From Cymbomonas tetramitiformis (Eukaryota > Chlorophyta > Pyramimonadophyceae > Pyramimonadales > Pyramimonadaceae), in the NCBI GenBank assembly GCA_001247695.2, contig LGRX02027204.1:25184-89183 (forward strand): DNA of 64,000 nt, in the 5' to 3' direction. The notes under the pieces are model-generated. The model made no database searches and had not been told where the DNA came from. It saw only the letters and a program-made list of their open reading frames with translations. A program made the position numbers and the translations under genes. The stretch's first letter is position 1; the number at the start of each line of letters is the position of its first letter. Shown here piece after piece: positions 16,040 through 28,134 of the stretch.

Positions 16040-16290
16040 TGTGATTCTAACCGACATCTTTTTAGTACCGACATCAGCCGTAACGCGCTTTCGGCGCTAA
16101 CCCACCGACATCTTCCGACGTCTGATTCCGACATCTGCTTCCGACTTGATTTTCCGACGGTTGCTTCCGACATCTACGCCTTCGCTTTTAGCACAATTAT
16201 CAGCTTTCAGCAACACAGGCATTCCGACATCAGCCGTTTTTTGCACTACGCACAACAGCGGCAGCACAGACGTCCCGACATCTTTTGTTT
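16040..16290. repeat. Dispersed TTCCGACATCTGC-type short repeats
   Basis: CCGACATC or CCGACGTC with variable flanks recurs about ten times in 250 bp. No gene is seen. Confidence 0.6.
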
Positions 16291-16794
16291 CTGTTAGGGC
16301 TAGATAAGCGAGCCCTCAATATATCATATAAAATACAAGTATACGCTGCGTTGTAGAACGGCAACACAAACGTAAGATAATAGCGGGATGAGTGCAGAAC
16401 TTCTGTGTGAAGATACTGCTGAAGCACAACGCTTCGCTCATCTATACCATACGTCTCCCATCGCATAGATGGCACCGCCATTGGGTTGTGAACCCGAGAC
16501 GTTGGTTGAACGACCAGTATCGTCAGAACGAATAATTCGTTCGCTCCATAATACTGCGCATGCGTGTTCCGCACATGCTTAAAGCAAAGATGGTTCTTGT
16601 TTGTTACTTCAAGATGTATCTTGCTTTGCCATCTTCGAGTTCGACGTACGAACTCTCGATGACAAGTGTCATTCAAGTCTTTCCTTGAATAATGACAGAT
16701 GATGTGACTTATCATCTGACGACATGTACAGTCATAGTCGACCGTACTGACGACTGTCATTATAATATATGACATGACTCGACATGACATGACA
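16291..16794. other. Non-coding spacer
   Basis: Only short spurious ORFs occur here. The last 150 bp become rich in TGACA/TGTCA words leading into the 72-bp repeat. Confidence 0.4.
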
Positions 16795-16938
16795 TGGTAT
16801 GACATGTCTGACAGGTATGACACGTATGACATGTATGACACATATGTCATCGGTCATGACCCTGTATGGTATGACATGTCTGACAGGTATGACACGTATG
16901 ACATGTATGACACATATGTCATCGGTCATGACCCTGAC
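16795..16938. repeat. 72-bp direct repeat, two copies, built of TATGACA words
   Basis: Copies start at 16795 and 16867 with TGGTATGACATGTCTGACAG. Each contains CACATATGTCAT, which is nearly self-complementary. Confidence 0.8.
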
Positions 16939-19900
16939 AGATCTCCCCTCTTAAAAGAGTTGTGACCTCACAACGGGCATACCTTTGTATATGTCTATGA
17001 TGTCTTTGTTGTTGTTGCTTCTTGCTGGTACCAGTCTTCTTACACCGATTTGAGGCGTCCCTCATGGTGTTTTTAGGTTATTGGGGGGAACTGAGTCCAC
17101 TTTAGTCCCTCACCTTACAGTTCTTAGGATGTAGCCCCCTTTGAAGTTCGTATCGTATTTCAGAGTGACGTTTCAAGGTTCAATGAATTGCGTTTCGTGA
17201 TACAGATTGACGCTGGATTACTGATTAATCCACACGTATCGTGCGTCAGAGTGACGATTCAAAGCATCCGAGGTATACGTTACGGAATATTTGCGCTAGC
17301 CGTCGTCGCTTTGCGAACGATGATCCCACGATTTAACGATTTATAATCGAACGATTCTCGGCCTGATATAGTGCACCCAACCCTTCCTCCCCTCCTTAAG
17401 CTACTTTGGAGGATCATAGGCGGCAACGGGGAGCCCGTGTTTGTTTCCGGAGTTATTTCGCCGGGGGCTTGTTTTATTGCAAACAGAGTGGCCCTGCTTA
17501 ACGGGTTTGGACTTATAATCCTTACCCGGTCTGCTCACTCTTGATATGGTCCAGTACGCACGCTTTGACGAACATCTATCGCGATGAGTGAGAATGGATT
17601 CGCCACGTACTGATGTGAAATTTATTTAGTTATGTTTGTCAAGCACAACTTAGGATCACAACTCCGTCTACCTCAGTCGATATCTCCGGTAGCTTCGGAT
17701 GACTGGCCACAGAATCCGATGACAAACCACGGTCTTGGCAAAGGTAGCATTAGCAGTTTTTCACGGATATTGGTACCCGCATATGCGTATCTGTGTAAGG
17801 GTATGATTTATACAAGGCTCACTACACCTTAGCAAGGAAGGATCAATTCCTGCTCCTGTCATATCAATTTGATGCAGGGTAAAAATGTTAGGGATATAAC
17901 CCTGCAGTTCTCGGGTTGCAGCCCATTGCACCGAAGGCGCATCGCAGTTCTTGGGATGCAGCCCTGATATATATATATGACCGATGGACGAAAACCTCTT
18001 GGGTATATGTTTCCACGGCCTGATTATTATTTGGTCGGCAATTATTGGCAAAAGTCATTGGCTATCAGTTTTTGACTCAGAAGCCACAATGTTATAGAAG
18101 CTGCGACCTATTGTGATCATATGCGGCAGTTATGCCTTCAGCATACGTAGACAATATGATTATGTGGAACTTATAATCCCACTTAAGTTGCATCATGATA
18201 AATTTATCCAGGTGTTAACAAGTGTTCAGGATTTGATAAGGGGTTGACGCCCCACAAGCCAAAGGTCACTGTCTCATAAGGCTCGCCTCAAGTGTGCGGC
18301 TTTGAGGATTAGCGTCCTGGCGAGGCACAGTCATGATGCTTCCTAGTCCATAATGGAGCTGGAAATGAGAATGCTCAAGATATCCGAAGACAGGAAGGCT
18401 TTTGGTTGGCCAGAGTTACTGTCAAGATGCTTAACCTTGATGGAATGGCATTCGGATACAAACTGTGCAACCATGCATGTGACTTATGCATTGGTGTATG
18501 ACTTTGATGAATTGTCTCTTGTCATGAACCTGGAAGGAATGACGGGCAAATAGCTAGAGTGGCGGATTTACTCACTCGGCTTTGCTGTTTATAGAATTCG
18601 ATGCCTGATGGCACAACTGGTCCTTTGCTCAGATGCTTTCCTTAAGACATTGGCAACAACTTGTGTGCCAGCTTCTCTAGATTTGGGGAGAACCCATGGA
18701 TCAACAATTTATCAATCAAAACACATGTATCAAGGTTGATTCATCGAATCCTTCAACTCTTGAATTTCGACAATCAGCATCTCAGGCTGTTGACGTCAAA
18801 GTGATGGTCGTAAGCTTACAATATAGCTTATTCACATTTGAAAAACCATCGTTCTCCTATGTCAGTGCCCTTCATATAATATGATAGAGCCGGAGAAATG
18901 TGTATCTATGATTTCTTCACAATGAACTTTATGTGTCAGTAAGTCAAATAAGACTTCATTTGATGTTTCAATCGGCATGATGTACCGTGTCATCAACTTT
19001 ATGGCTGCTATACACAGATGCTGGAACTTTTGATAAGATTTTTAATCTTCCAAGCAAAATCACAATGATGTAAATCAATTTGTGGCAGCTGTATGAAAAA
19101 TGAATGAATCTATACTCTTCCTCCCCCTCGCAAAAAGAGATGTATCAAACCAATCAGATGGTGATGGAGGATGTTATTCAATCATTATGTTATGTGAAAA
19201 ATGGTTTGATAGAGAATCAGACTGAGATTACTCATCGAATGCTTTAGAGGTAACAATGTCAATCTGAACATTGATTTTCTCTACGTCATATTGGCAATAT
19301 GCCTGACGGTTTTGAATGTGGCAAATGCCAGATGATGTCAAATGCAGTCGTTGGGTTGCAGCCCACATACTTTGTCAGTTCAGGGTCACTATAGTGTACC
19401 CAAGTTAGACAATGGTTCTGGATAATGATTGTCATGATGAACAAAGAAATCAGTGATGGTACCGAAGTTAACTTTGGTATCGAAGCTAATGGAGAGTCAA
19501 TCAATAAGTGTCCGTAATAACAACAACTTACTACGAGTTGTATTTTCGTAGTTGATGGATGGCTGACATGTCATTTCATTATGAATAGAACATGGCATTG
19601 CATAGTGATATGTGTATATTCTTCAGCACATGATCACTTATCTCAATGGTGCCCATTTTATTTTTGGACAAACACTATTCAGAGACTTGTTATGATAAAG
19701 AAGTATGAATGATGAATGTGTCATTTCAATCCGATAGAATTGTGACTTGTTTTATGACTATAAAATTTCTGTCACTTTTCAGAATGAGGATGAACTGCGC
19801 TTAGAAACCAGCTGCAGATTGCGGGTTCAAGTCCCGACATGGCTTTTCCAAGACTTCGTGGCCTAATGGACGAGGCAACAAATTTCTAAACATTCCAGAA

Positions 19901-22900
19901 TGAGCTTTCAAAGAGTCTTTATTCCTCAATGAAGCATGCTTGTCTTATGCCAAAATGATATGAAATTACAAATATGGTGTCAATCTATATGTGGATGGTT
20001 TATACCATTGTATGCTATTCCACAAGTAAGTAGTGATGTCAGAATAAAAACTTTGGACAATTGCAACTCAGTACAAACCCGAGTGCATTCAAGTCCATTT
20101 GTATGCTCAGAATCTGAATCTAATGTACTTTCTATATGCACAGGATAGAACATATTTTTTATGCGATTCTGAATTCAGGAACTAGAGTCAATGTAAAACT
20201 CTTTTTCTATTTCAGACGATGAACCTTTATTCCCTTAGGTGCAATACCTTATTGTAAGGAATTTATTTCAATACAAGTTTCAATCGATTTTCTCAAATCT
20301 GTTACTTTTGTGATGATCAGATTGGTCAACTTTACAGCATAACTACTTCCCCTCGTTGAAGGAGATGACTCCCATCATAGGGCGGTATATTGGTTGTTTT
20401 GATATGACACATGGAAAACATGAATAACTCTTGGAGAATTTCGGGATAAACATCCTGGATTGGCTGTGCTTGATTGCTCTATGCCCAAGAATGACCGAAG
20501 AGATTGCTTGCCATCTTTCAGCCATACATCGTGGAGGCTGCTTAACAACGGTTGGGTCATAAGCTAAATAGCTATGTCAGCTATGTCGGAGGCTGAATAG
20601 CCATGATTGCACAGGCTCTGTCTTTCATGATGAATAGACCTCTGAGAAATGGTGTCTGAAAAATCAATTGACAACAACTCAACCTTTTGGTATGATGAAG
20701 AGCTGATGATCTTTGTTGCACTACAATTGTTTAATGTGCACTAATGAAATGCCTCGTGATATATAATCTCACAGAATAGGCATTGCTCAATGGCGATATG
20801 ATCAGATATGTAATGATCAATGAAGACAAGATGGTTGGTATGGCTCATTCAGTAGGCATAATTACCTCAAAGAGATGCCAATACACGGATACATATCAAG
20901 ACATAAGGGCAATAGGCTTATTGTATAGCCTTCAAGGCAGCTAGCATTTATGCTGCATTGGTTAGCTCAGTGGCTTTGACCTTTCTAGGTGTTGTACTAA
21001 GGCCGTAGCCTGCATATTGCATTGAGTACTCTTTACACCTTTAATGATACAATCAGATGATATGTATGAAATATCAAGAATGGTTGCCCTTTTCAATGAT
21101 CATCGGTGGCAGAGGCCATAGTGCTTGCACCGTGTCAATATACAATTCTTGTTTGGATACATGTCAAACTGGATGTATACAATGTCTAGGTCTTCAAAAT
21201 CAAGCTTATATGTATGTCATGGCTGATGACCTTAGAAATGTTTGATACATATATGTGTCAACTTCATGGAGTTCTGCATGGTTTGACTATATATAGTCAG
21301 GCTTACCAAAACAAAAACAATGATGCAACTTATATTTGTTTTATTATTTGTCTTTATTATTTATTTGGTTTTTAGTTGTATTTCTAGCTTATCATCTTCC
21401 CCCCTCAAGGAAGTGTATTGCTAGGCGGTTGTCAAGCGCCGTTCAAATACAACAGAGGTCCGACCTCTTTGTGATGACGTGGAAGCTTTCTATGAAGCTG
21501 GATATCAGTTCTCGGGTTGCAGCCCATTGCACCGAAGGTGCATTGCAGTTATTGGGATGCAGCCCGAATCCACGTCATTCGTGGGACATATAGTGCCCAA
21601 GCATGTGCTGTATATATACAACACTACCCTCCAGCGGCGAAGTGGTTTGCTATTACCATCATCGTATGCTGTGGGATATCAATATATAATCAGAGAGCAT
21701 GGTAATATATGTACCATGTTTGTCAATATCGGAGAGACTGTGTCTTCTTTAAAATCCTCATGACTATATGTATAATGGTGCTATACTGATGTCAACACCT
21801 TCTCTCTGAGTGATTTATTGATTTCAGATGTGATGTCGTGGCATAAAATATGTCCACGTCATTGGCACGAATCATGTTGTGTCCATGCATACACGATCTT
21901 AGCGCAGGTCACAATACAGTGCCCGAGCATACGCGATTTTAGCGCGCGTAGGTCACATTGTGCCTCTATTTATTACATCTGAGAATATATGTTACTCATC
22001 TTTGTGAGTCTAGACAGCATTGTGCTGATTGCAATGCTTTCTCTGGTGACTTATATATCACAGATTATACCAAATGTGGTGATCAGTCCAGTGCAATATT
22101 TTGTCACCGGAATGTACAGGGATTGTGAATGATTGCAATCCAGCCGGAGGAATAATCTCAACAGCTTATTCTGTACTAATGAATTCATTGGAGTTATACT
22201 CATTTCGACGATTCAAAACCCATGTCATTGTAGTGATGACAGCTCATATGAATATATAGGGTTTTTATCAGAATGCTTTTATGTGATGTCAACATATTAT
22301 GAACAATTCACTTGCATCTCAGGACAAAGGAGTTACGCTTGGAAGGTCTTGCATGGTGGTCACCAACAGTTATCAGCTGTTATTCGGGTGCCAAATTCTG
22401 CCTTCAGCACTGGGACTATATCAACCAGTCTTACAGCGATGCACTTGTCCTTCCCACTCTTATGTACGGCTATAGTGCCAAAGTGTATCAGGTGGGATAT
22501 ATATATATATACATTATATAACTATCATCTTCTGATCCAGGAAATGCAATTAAGCATGGTATCAGGTTATATGTTATGTATATAGTTCAGCATTCCAAAC
22601 TTACTCGAGAATGTAAATGCTGAGCAAGAGTCAACTTATAGTCATTGGGATATAGTTTCCCATCCGAGTTTACACTTTATTAGTGATGGTGGATTTAACG
22701 TTGTACAGATTTCAACGTTATTTGTGGATGCAGTGATTTTATCAAAAGCAATCCATCAGAAATCACCAGATCGGAATATGAAATGGATATGTGTGAATCC
22801 TATCCACCTTCTTCCCCCCTTGAGGAAGTGTGAACACATAGGCAGTCAGTTGCTTATATACCTTATAGCTTATAACTTATAGCTTGCAGTCCTTATAGGA

Positions 22901-22985
22901 AGCAGCTCATACAGTTTTAGGGTTGTTGCCCAACAGTTCTTGGGTTGTTGCCCGACAGTTCTTGGGTTGTTGCCCGAAATATTAT
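16939..22985. repeat. Long AT-rich non-coding tract with degenerate recurring modules
   Basis: No convincing coding region occurs in 6 kb. Two short motifs recur. A C-rich tract of the form TCTTCCCCCCTCAAGGAAG is seen at ~21402 and ~22810, with weaker versions near 16953, 17388, 19122 and 20345. A motif of the form CAGTTCTTGGGTTGCAGCCC is seen near 17119, 17905, 17951, 19340, 21509, 21547 and three times near 22910-22978. In the last two modules the second motif follows the first by about 100 bp. This probably represents decayed, partly tandem copies of an LTR-type element. Confidence 0.4.
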
Positions 22986-22989
22986 CATA

Positions 22990-23587
22990 TCTGTGTCGAT
23001 TACAGCATGATATGTTAATGCCAAACACGAAGTTTATCGAATATTTAGTGGCATTTTAGGGCATGTAAGGTTACAGTGGCCCATATTCCCAATAATGTGA
23101 TTAGGGTGTTACATGGTATCAGTAACCCTAAAATAGGTAAAAATAAAGCAGTATAAATATTTTGCAACCATTTTAAAGCAAAACTGCATTTAATACCACA
23201 CTGAATGTTATGTGGTTTTCAGTAGGTATGTTACACCCCTGATACACACATTCAATATTCAGGGTGTTACAGGGTGTTACACATGCTGCATAAATCAGGG
23301 ATTGTTTATTGATAGCTAAATATTCACATTAGCAAAAAAAATCAATCCGAAATTTTCAAAAAATTACACGTACAACATTTTGACGTATTTAGTTACAGCC
23401 AATATGTATACCCCTACATATTCCACACCTGCTATCTAGGGTGTTACATGAGATATGGCTATTGTCATTACGATTTTCTCATACCTCAATAGGTATAAAA
23501 TCATATTATCAAATAAAATAGGGTCCGATTTTCAATTTTCAAATCTATCGCAAACGGATTTTACCCATTTTGGCCGTTTTTGGCTAC
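22990..23587. mobile_element. LTR fragments with GGTGTTACA ends
   Basis: Several fragments carry TGTTACACCCCTG and its inverse AGGGTGTTACA, as in LTRs with TGT..ACA ends. At ~23105 AGGGTGTTACA is followed by TGGTATCAG, the start of a typical initiator-Met tRNA primer-binding site. No internal coding region survives. Confidence 0.4.
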
Positions 23588-23786
23588 TGTGACACTCAAA
23601 ACTGTCACATGTCACTTCCTATGGTAGGCTGGGTGACCGTCACCAGTAGACGGGAAACACCCGTTAGGTATTTATGTATGCCTCTCTTTTATCTATCACA
23701 CTTTTACCGTTCTGATTCCGTAACCCTTAACTCAGGGTTTATCTCACCAGTTAGATATATATTACCGCCGAACTATATATCTGCCA
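23588..23786 (+). repeat. 5' LTR of Gag-only element I (truncated at its start)
   Basis: These 199 bp read identically to 33021-33219, beginning TGTGACACTC and ending CTGCCA. The 3' copy has 15 extra leading bases (from TGCTGGA at 33006) that are missing here. Immediately downstream is TGGCCCCACTTGCGC, a plausible primer-binding site; element II has TGGCCCCATCCACGC at the same place. Confidence 0.7.
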
Positions 23787-24169
23787 GGTTTGGCCCCACT
23801 TGCGCTTTATTTAGCCACTGCGAGATTGCCACCATGAGTGGCTAAGCTTGAAGGCCTGGGATGGAGTGAGGCGCTCCGCGCGTGAGAGTGCCGGCAGTCA
23901 CGGGCATGGCCTAAATTTTATGGGTTGATTTACGGCACGCCACACCGGTTGGAGAACGATTTTCTTACGGGACTTAACGTTGGACTGGTTTACGTTTTCT
24001 GGTTGGATCCCACACCATTGAGTATTGGCCGCCGCTACCACACGACTTCCCGGAATTATTTGATCTCTCACGGCTGCCGTATCGGCGACCCACGCGTTTC
24101 TTGGCCGCCCGAAGCTGCCGCACATCTCACGTTCCATTGCCTCACTCCGCCCCTTCAGTCCTTCTCACA

Positions 24170-25055
24170 ATGGTTGCTTCTACTCGAGCCACCGCTAGCA
24201 TGGCGAATCGCCGACGCGCACTAGCCACGATTTCTGATTCAGCAGCTGCGAGACATGCCGACACTCCAGCCACACCGCCGGCGCGGCAGCTCAGCCAGCT
24301 GCCAATTCAGCAGGTGCTGCGTTCCTAGCCTCGGTACGTACACTTCAACGGGAACACTTCGACATGAAGGTCTCCAAGTCCGTTCGTCAAAAGTTATTCG
24401 AGGACAAGAACGGGCGATTTTCAGGGACTGAGTGCCACGCGTCCGCACTCTTCGCCAGGATGGTCTCTGCGCTGCAGACGGCATTTGTCACGGAGGACAT
24501 TGGTTTTGCACCCCTTTTCCTGCTGGACAATGCTACCCTTCCCGTCCGCGTGGAGGCCAACGCCTTGTTGTTCTCCGCGCTTGAGCTCATGGTTGATCCC
24601 ACGTCACCCGCAGCTGGCTGGATGGACTCCTCACACTCCACCTTTCCGAGCGACGGTAAGCGGGTACTGCTTGAGTTTGCCCGCCGCATGATCCCGGCGG
24701 GTGACCCCTTTCAGGGTCAAGCGGACATGTTGAGCATCCGCGTCTCTGCGGGCGTGGACCCGCATGACAAAATCGGCGACTTCAACGCCGCTCTGAAGGC
24801 TGCGAGGACGCGGGCAACACTCCAAGATGAGGACGTGAAGGCGCTGTTCATCAAGTCCCTCGACACCGTCTTCTACCAGCCGGTCGGTGGTGTCACTGCG
24901 GTTGCTTCTCCACGATCAACGAGCCGCTCACGACCTCCTCACGATTCAACAATGGGTGCGCGAATGCTACTCCGAGCACGTGTGGGCGGGCACCGCCACG
25001 GCGTCCGCACACCGCTACTCTCACGGCACGCATTTCATGGAGGGGGCCGCCGATT
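24170..25055 (+). pseudogene. Gag of element I, 5' part (interrupted, frameshifted)
   Basis: It starts at MVASTRATAS (24170). A frame change near 24320 leads into the ORF at 24364, which holds the recognisable Gag-like core (LFEDKNGRFSGTE, then LFIKSLDTVFYQP). That pattern aligns with element II Gag (ILGDKKHHFRGTD, LDPVFY). A second frame change near 24885 continues into RAAHDLLTIQQWVRE. The gene is then cut at 25056 by the TIR element and resumes at 31331. It encoded a capsid-type RNA-packaging protein and is non-functional here. Confidence 0.55.
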
Positions 25056-25099
25056 GGCTATTACCCGGCGGGAAAGTACTATTACAAGTACTTTGCTAA

Positions 25100-26094
25100 A
25101 ACTATGTGATATCCGGTATACTTGGTGATATGGGTCGTTTAACATTTTTGAAAATTCATTTACGACCCTTTTTAATTTCCCAAATGACTCACACGTGCCG
25201 TTATCAAGTTTAGGTTGGTATATTTATAGCACACTTTTAGGGTGTGAAAAACCAGAAAATAATTAATTTCTGAAAGTACTGTCACAAGTACTTTCGACTA
25301 GATGTGTTGTTAGGTGTTGTTAATGGGCCTAGGATGTCGAGTAAAGCGGTGCCCAACATTATTGGGACCTTGTTCGAACGTGTGCTACGTTGCATGCTAT
25401 TATGATAAAGGTTGGGGCTCAAAACACGTGGTGATGTGGGCCGCGCTCATCAAATACAGAAAAATTCGTGATTTCCATAGTCACCGTCCATATGGTGCAC
25501 GTCATATGTGGGTGCATGGTGACCGCATATGTGAATGTATAGAGCTCGTTAACATTTCTAAAATTCGATATACTGCCATAGATGAGTGTCCTTTGAGTTG
25601 AGGGGTTTGATCCATGTTTAGCTTGCACAATTTATGGCATTCCTCCCAAGCGGAATGCTGGTCACATACTCCACAATAATGCCATTTTGGCCACATTCAA
25701 ACCCAAACCCAAATTGCCATAACTGCCTCGATATTGCGATCCATGCGAGTTATAAAGTGATGTATATATCAAATATATCGATCTTAACATTAATGCATGA
25801 CCGTACTAGTATTACACCGCTTGCCGAACCGATTTGAATCAACCCTACTATTAAACAATAGATTTCCAGACACACTGCCACATTTAATTTCAGGAAAATT
25901 AATTTTGGAGCCTAATTACTCCAACTGCACGATTTTTTTAATTTTGACTTTCTTAAACTCTAATGTGAACACGTAGAGGCCACTATATTCCCACTCAGAA
26001 TGATAGCAGCGCACATTCCTAACATATTACACACTCAGTGGTTACTCTGGTAAGATAACATAAAAGTAGGGTCTTGCTATGGTGTTTCGATCAA
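25100..26094. other. Interior of the TIR element, non-coding
   Basis: Only short ORFs are present and none is convincing. A second AAAGTACT palindromic pair lies at 25271-25297. The satellite units start after about 26095. Confidence 0.4.
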
Positions 26095-26399
26095 GGTCCA
26101 AAAATGGGTCTCGTAGTCCACAACATCGTTACAAATCATCTCCGAGCGATACTCGGTACAAGGGTGCCCGTTGGGAGAATCCACGGCATGCTACTTGTGT
26201 ATGCGTACTGGTACGCTGTCTGTAGGCTCTGAACTCTCTTCAAAACTCAAATATGCACCTTAGACATCGATCGGGGTCCCAAAAATGGGTCTCGTAGTCC
26301 ACAACATCGTTACAAATCATCTCCGAGCGATACTCGGTACAAGGGTGCCCGTTGGGAGAATCCACGGCATGCTACTTGTGTATGCGTACTGGTACGCTG
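26095..26399. repeat. ~181-bp satellite, left block
   Basis: Two units (GGTCTCGTAGTCCACAACAT at 26107 and 26288) are present. The second stops in ACTGGTACGCTG, where element II inserted. The remainder of the interrupted unit resumes at 30158. Confidence 0.85.
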
Positions 26400-26654
26400 T
26401 GCTGGAATCTGTATAGGCAGCCCTGACTGGGAGTCCCGGTGCAGGCCCCTATGACAGACCCCTAGGACCAACACTGGACCGCTGACTGATCTATAGGTTC
26501 GTGCTGTGACACACGCTGTGTCACAGGTAGGCTAGTATCCGAGACCGTTGCGAGACCGTTCCGGGTATATCTAGCTTAGGGTTTATTATCTTATGACAGT
26601 TTATCCACACAGTTCGGGACCCTCTGATATCTAGTGAACTAGGATATTCCGGTA
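26400..26654 (+). repeat. 5' LTR of element II
   Basis: This 255-bp LTR contains the near-palindrome CTGTGACACACGCTGTGTCACAG. It is almost identical to the 3' LTR and is followed by the primer-binding-site candidate. Confidence 0.85.
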
Positions 26655-27054
26655 GGTCGTGGCCCCATCCACGCTTTATTCCACTTGCTAGTTTGGCCAT
26701 GATTGGCTAAACGGCCGCTCGGAGAGGTGGTGCGCGTTTGCGCGTTTGGGCATTAGTGGAGATTTTGAGATGAGCGGCTTGCGGTGAGCGACTTGGGCCG
26801 CAGCTATGGGGTGCCGGCTTGGATTGGGTTTCGTCGTCGCAATGTTCACTATTCGCGGTTCTCTGCTCGCTCTGATCCCGCCTGCTGCCGTGTTTTGGGC
26901 TGGTGACTTAAGCACCTTTGACTTCGACGACATCTTCCTTCGCCCCTCGCTAGCATGGCCCGACCGTTCGTTCCGTGTCCGTGACGTCGCATTTTCTCCG
27001 CGGCCCTACCCAAACGTGCTGCAGCGTACCGCCTCCCCTCAGGCTTTTCTAGAG

Positions 27055-28134
27055 ATGGGTATGACGACGAGATCCAAGAAGTCCCTCACGAGGGACAGTG
27101 ACATCGATGCCTCTTTGAGGTTGATCGACGAGGTGCGGAACACTCCGACGGCTGCTACGCCGGTGGTTCCCGCTCCTAACCCTGCATCGAACGTGGACGC
27201 GGACGTTGCCGTCAGACGTTATTTGCAGGAGCAGTCCAAATTGGTGGACGAGATTTACAAGGCACGGCTGCATCGGGCTTGGGCCAAGAGTATCCGTGAG
27301 GATATTCTTGGTGACAAGAAGCATCATTTTCGCGGTACGGACGACTCTGGCCTCCTGTCCGACCTGGTGGTGCAGCTACGCACGGAGTTTCAGTCTGCTG
27401 GTCTGGAGCTGCGTTCCTTTGACCTCGACGACCCTCTGGTGCCCGTGGTCAGCAGAGTGAATGGGCTGCTGTACGACGTTCTGGCTCTCGTGGTGGAGAA
27501 GCACAGCAACGCGTATGTCTGGCTGACTGGCACCGACTCCTCGACTGACCGAGATGGACGACGTGCTCTTGTCGACGTCATCAAGGGCTCTGTGCCGGTG
27601 GCGCTGCGGGAGTCGCAACAGGAGGAGCATGCGGCTTTACGTTATCCCGCAAACGTTGACCCGCAGCCGATTTTGGCTAAGGAGCAGCGTTTGGTGCGGG
27701 ATAACAGGACTTCAGACTGGACTCCGACCGAGGCGACACGGAAATTATCTCTCTACACCCGCCTCGACCCCGTGTTTTACGCGGCGGTAAAGGTCCGCTA
27801 TCCCATGGCTGCCGACCTGTCCCACGTGTCCCTTGCTTCTCTTCGCTCCTTGGTGGTCGAGATTTATCAGTCTTGGGCGCAGACGGACGGGGGGAAGGCA
27901 GCTTCTGGTGCGGGCGGGGTCTCCGCACACCTCTCCAGCAGTGAGTACGATGCGCTGCTCCAGAAGATCACGGAGCTGACGGAGCTCGTACAGCGGCAGC
28001 GGGGTGAGGCCGCTCCCGGTTGTGCGTCAACAACGGGAGCGGGTGCAGCAGCGGCAGCAGCAGCAGCGGGGGCAGCAGCCGCGAGGATTCCGTGTGGGGA
28101 CCCACAAGGCCCCACCGGTGGGATTCGACCGTGA
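27055..28134 (+). CDS. Gag (capsid-like) of element II
   Basis: The start at 27055 (MGMTTRSKKS) follows TTTTCTAG and avoids an unlikely upstream extension. The product has about 359 residues. It contains a helical capsid-type region (ILGDKKHHFRGTD, LVVQLRTEF, then LSLYTRLDPVFYAAV) and a coiled segment near the end (YDALLQKITELTELVQRQ). The frame then degenerates into an Ala run. The natural continuation, a Gln/Arg-rich stretch and a zinc knuckle, lies in the next frame. A 1-nt indel or a frameshift between ~27960 and 28134 is implied. Confidence 0.6.
   Translation: MGMTTRSKKSLTRDSDIDASLRLIDEVRNTPTAATPVVPAPNPASNVDADVAVRRYLQEQSKLVDEIYKARLHRAWAKSIREDILGDKKHHFRGTDDSGLLSDLVVQLRTEFQSAGLELRSFDLDDPLVPVVSRVNGLLYDVLALVVEKHSNAYVWLTGTDSSTDRDGRRALVDVIKGSVPVALRESQQEEHAALRYPANVDPQPILAKEQRLVRDNRTSDWTPTEATRKLSLYTRLDPVFYAAVKVRYPMAADLSHVSLASLRSLVVEIYQSWAQTDGGKAASGAGGVSAHLSSSEYDALLQKITELTELVQRQRGEAAPGCASTTGAGAAAAAAAAGAAAARIPCGDPQGPTGGIRP

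Noticed and set aside
27960..28134. Programmed ribosomal frameshift between Gag and nucleocapsid of element II
   Set aside because: No classical slippery heptamer plus pseudoknot could be identified, and a 1-nt indel in GC-repeat sequence is simpler. Comparison with other copies would decide.
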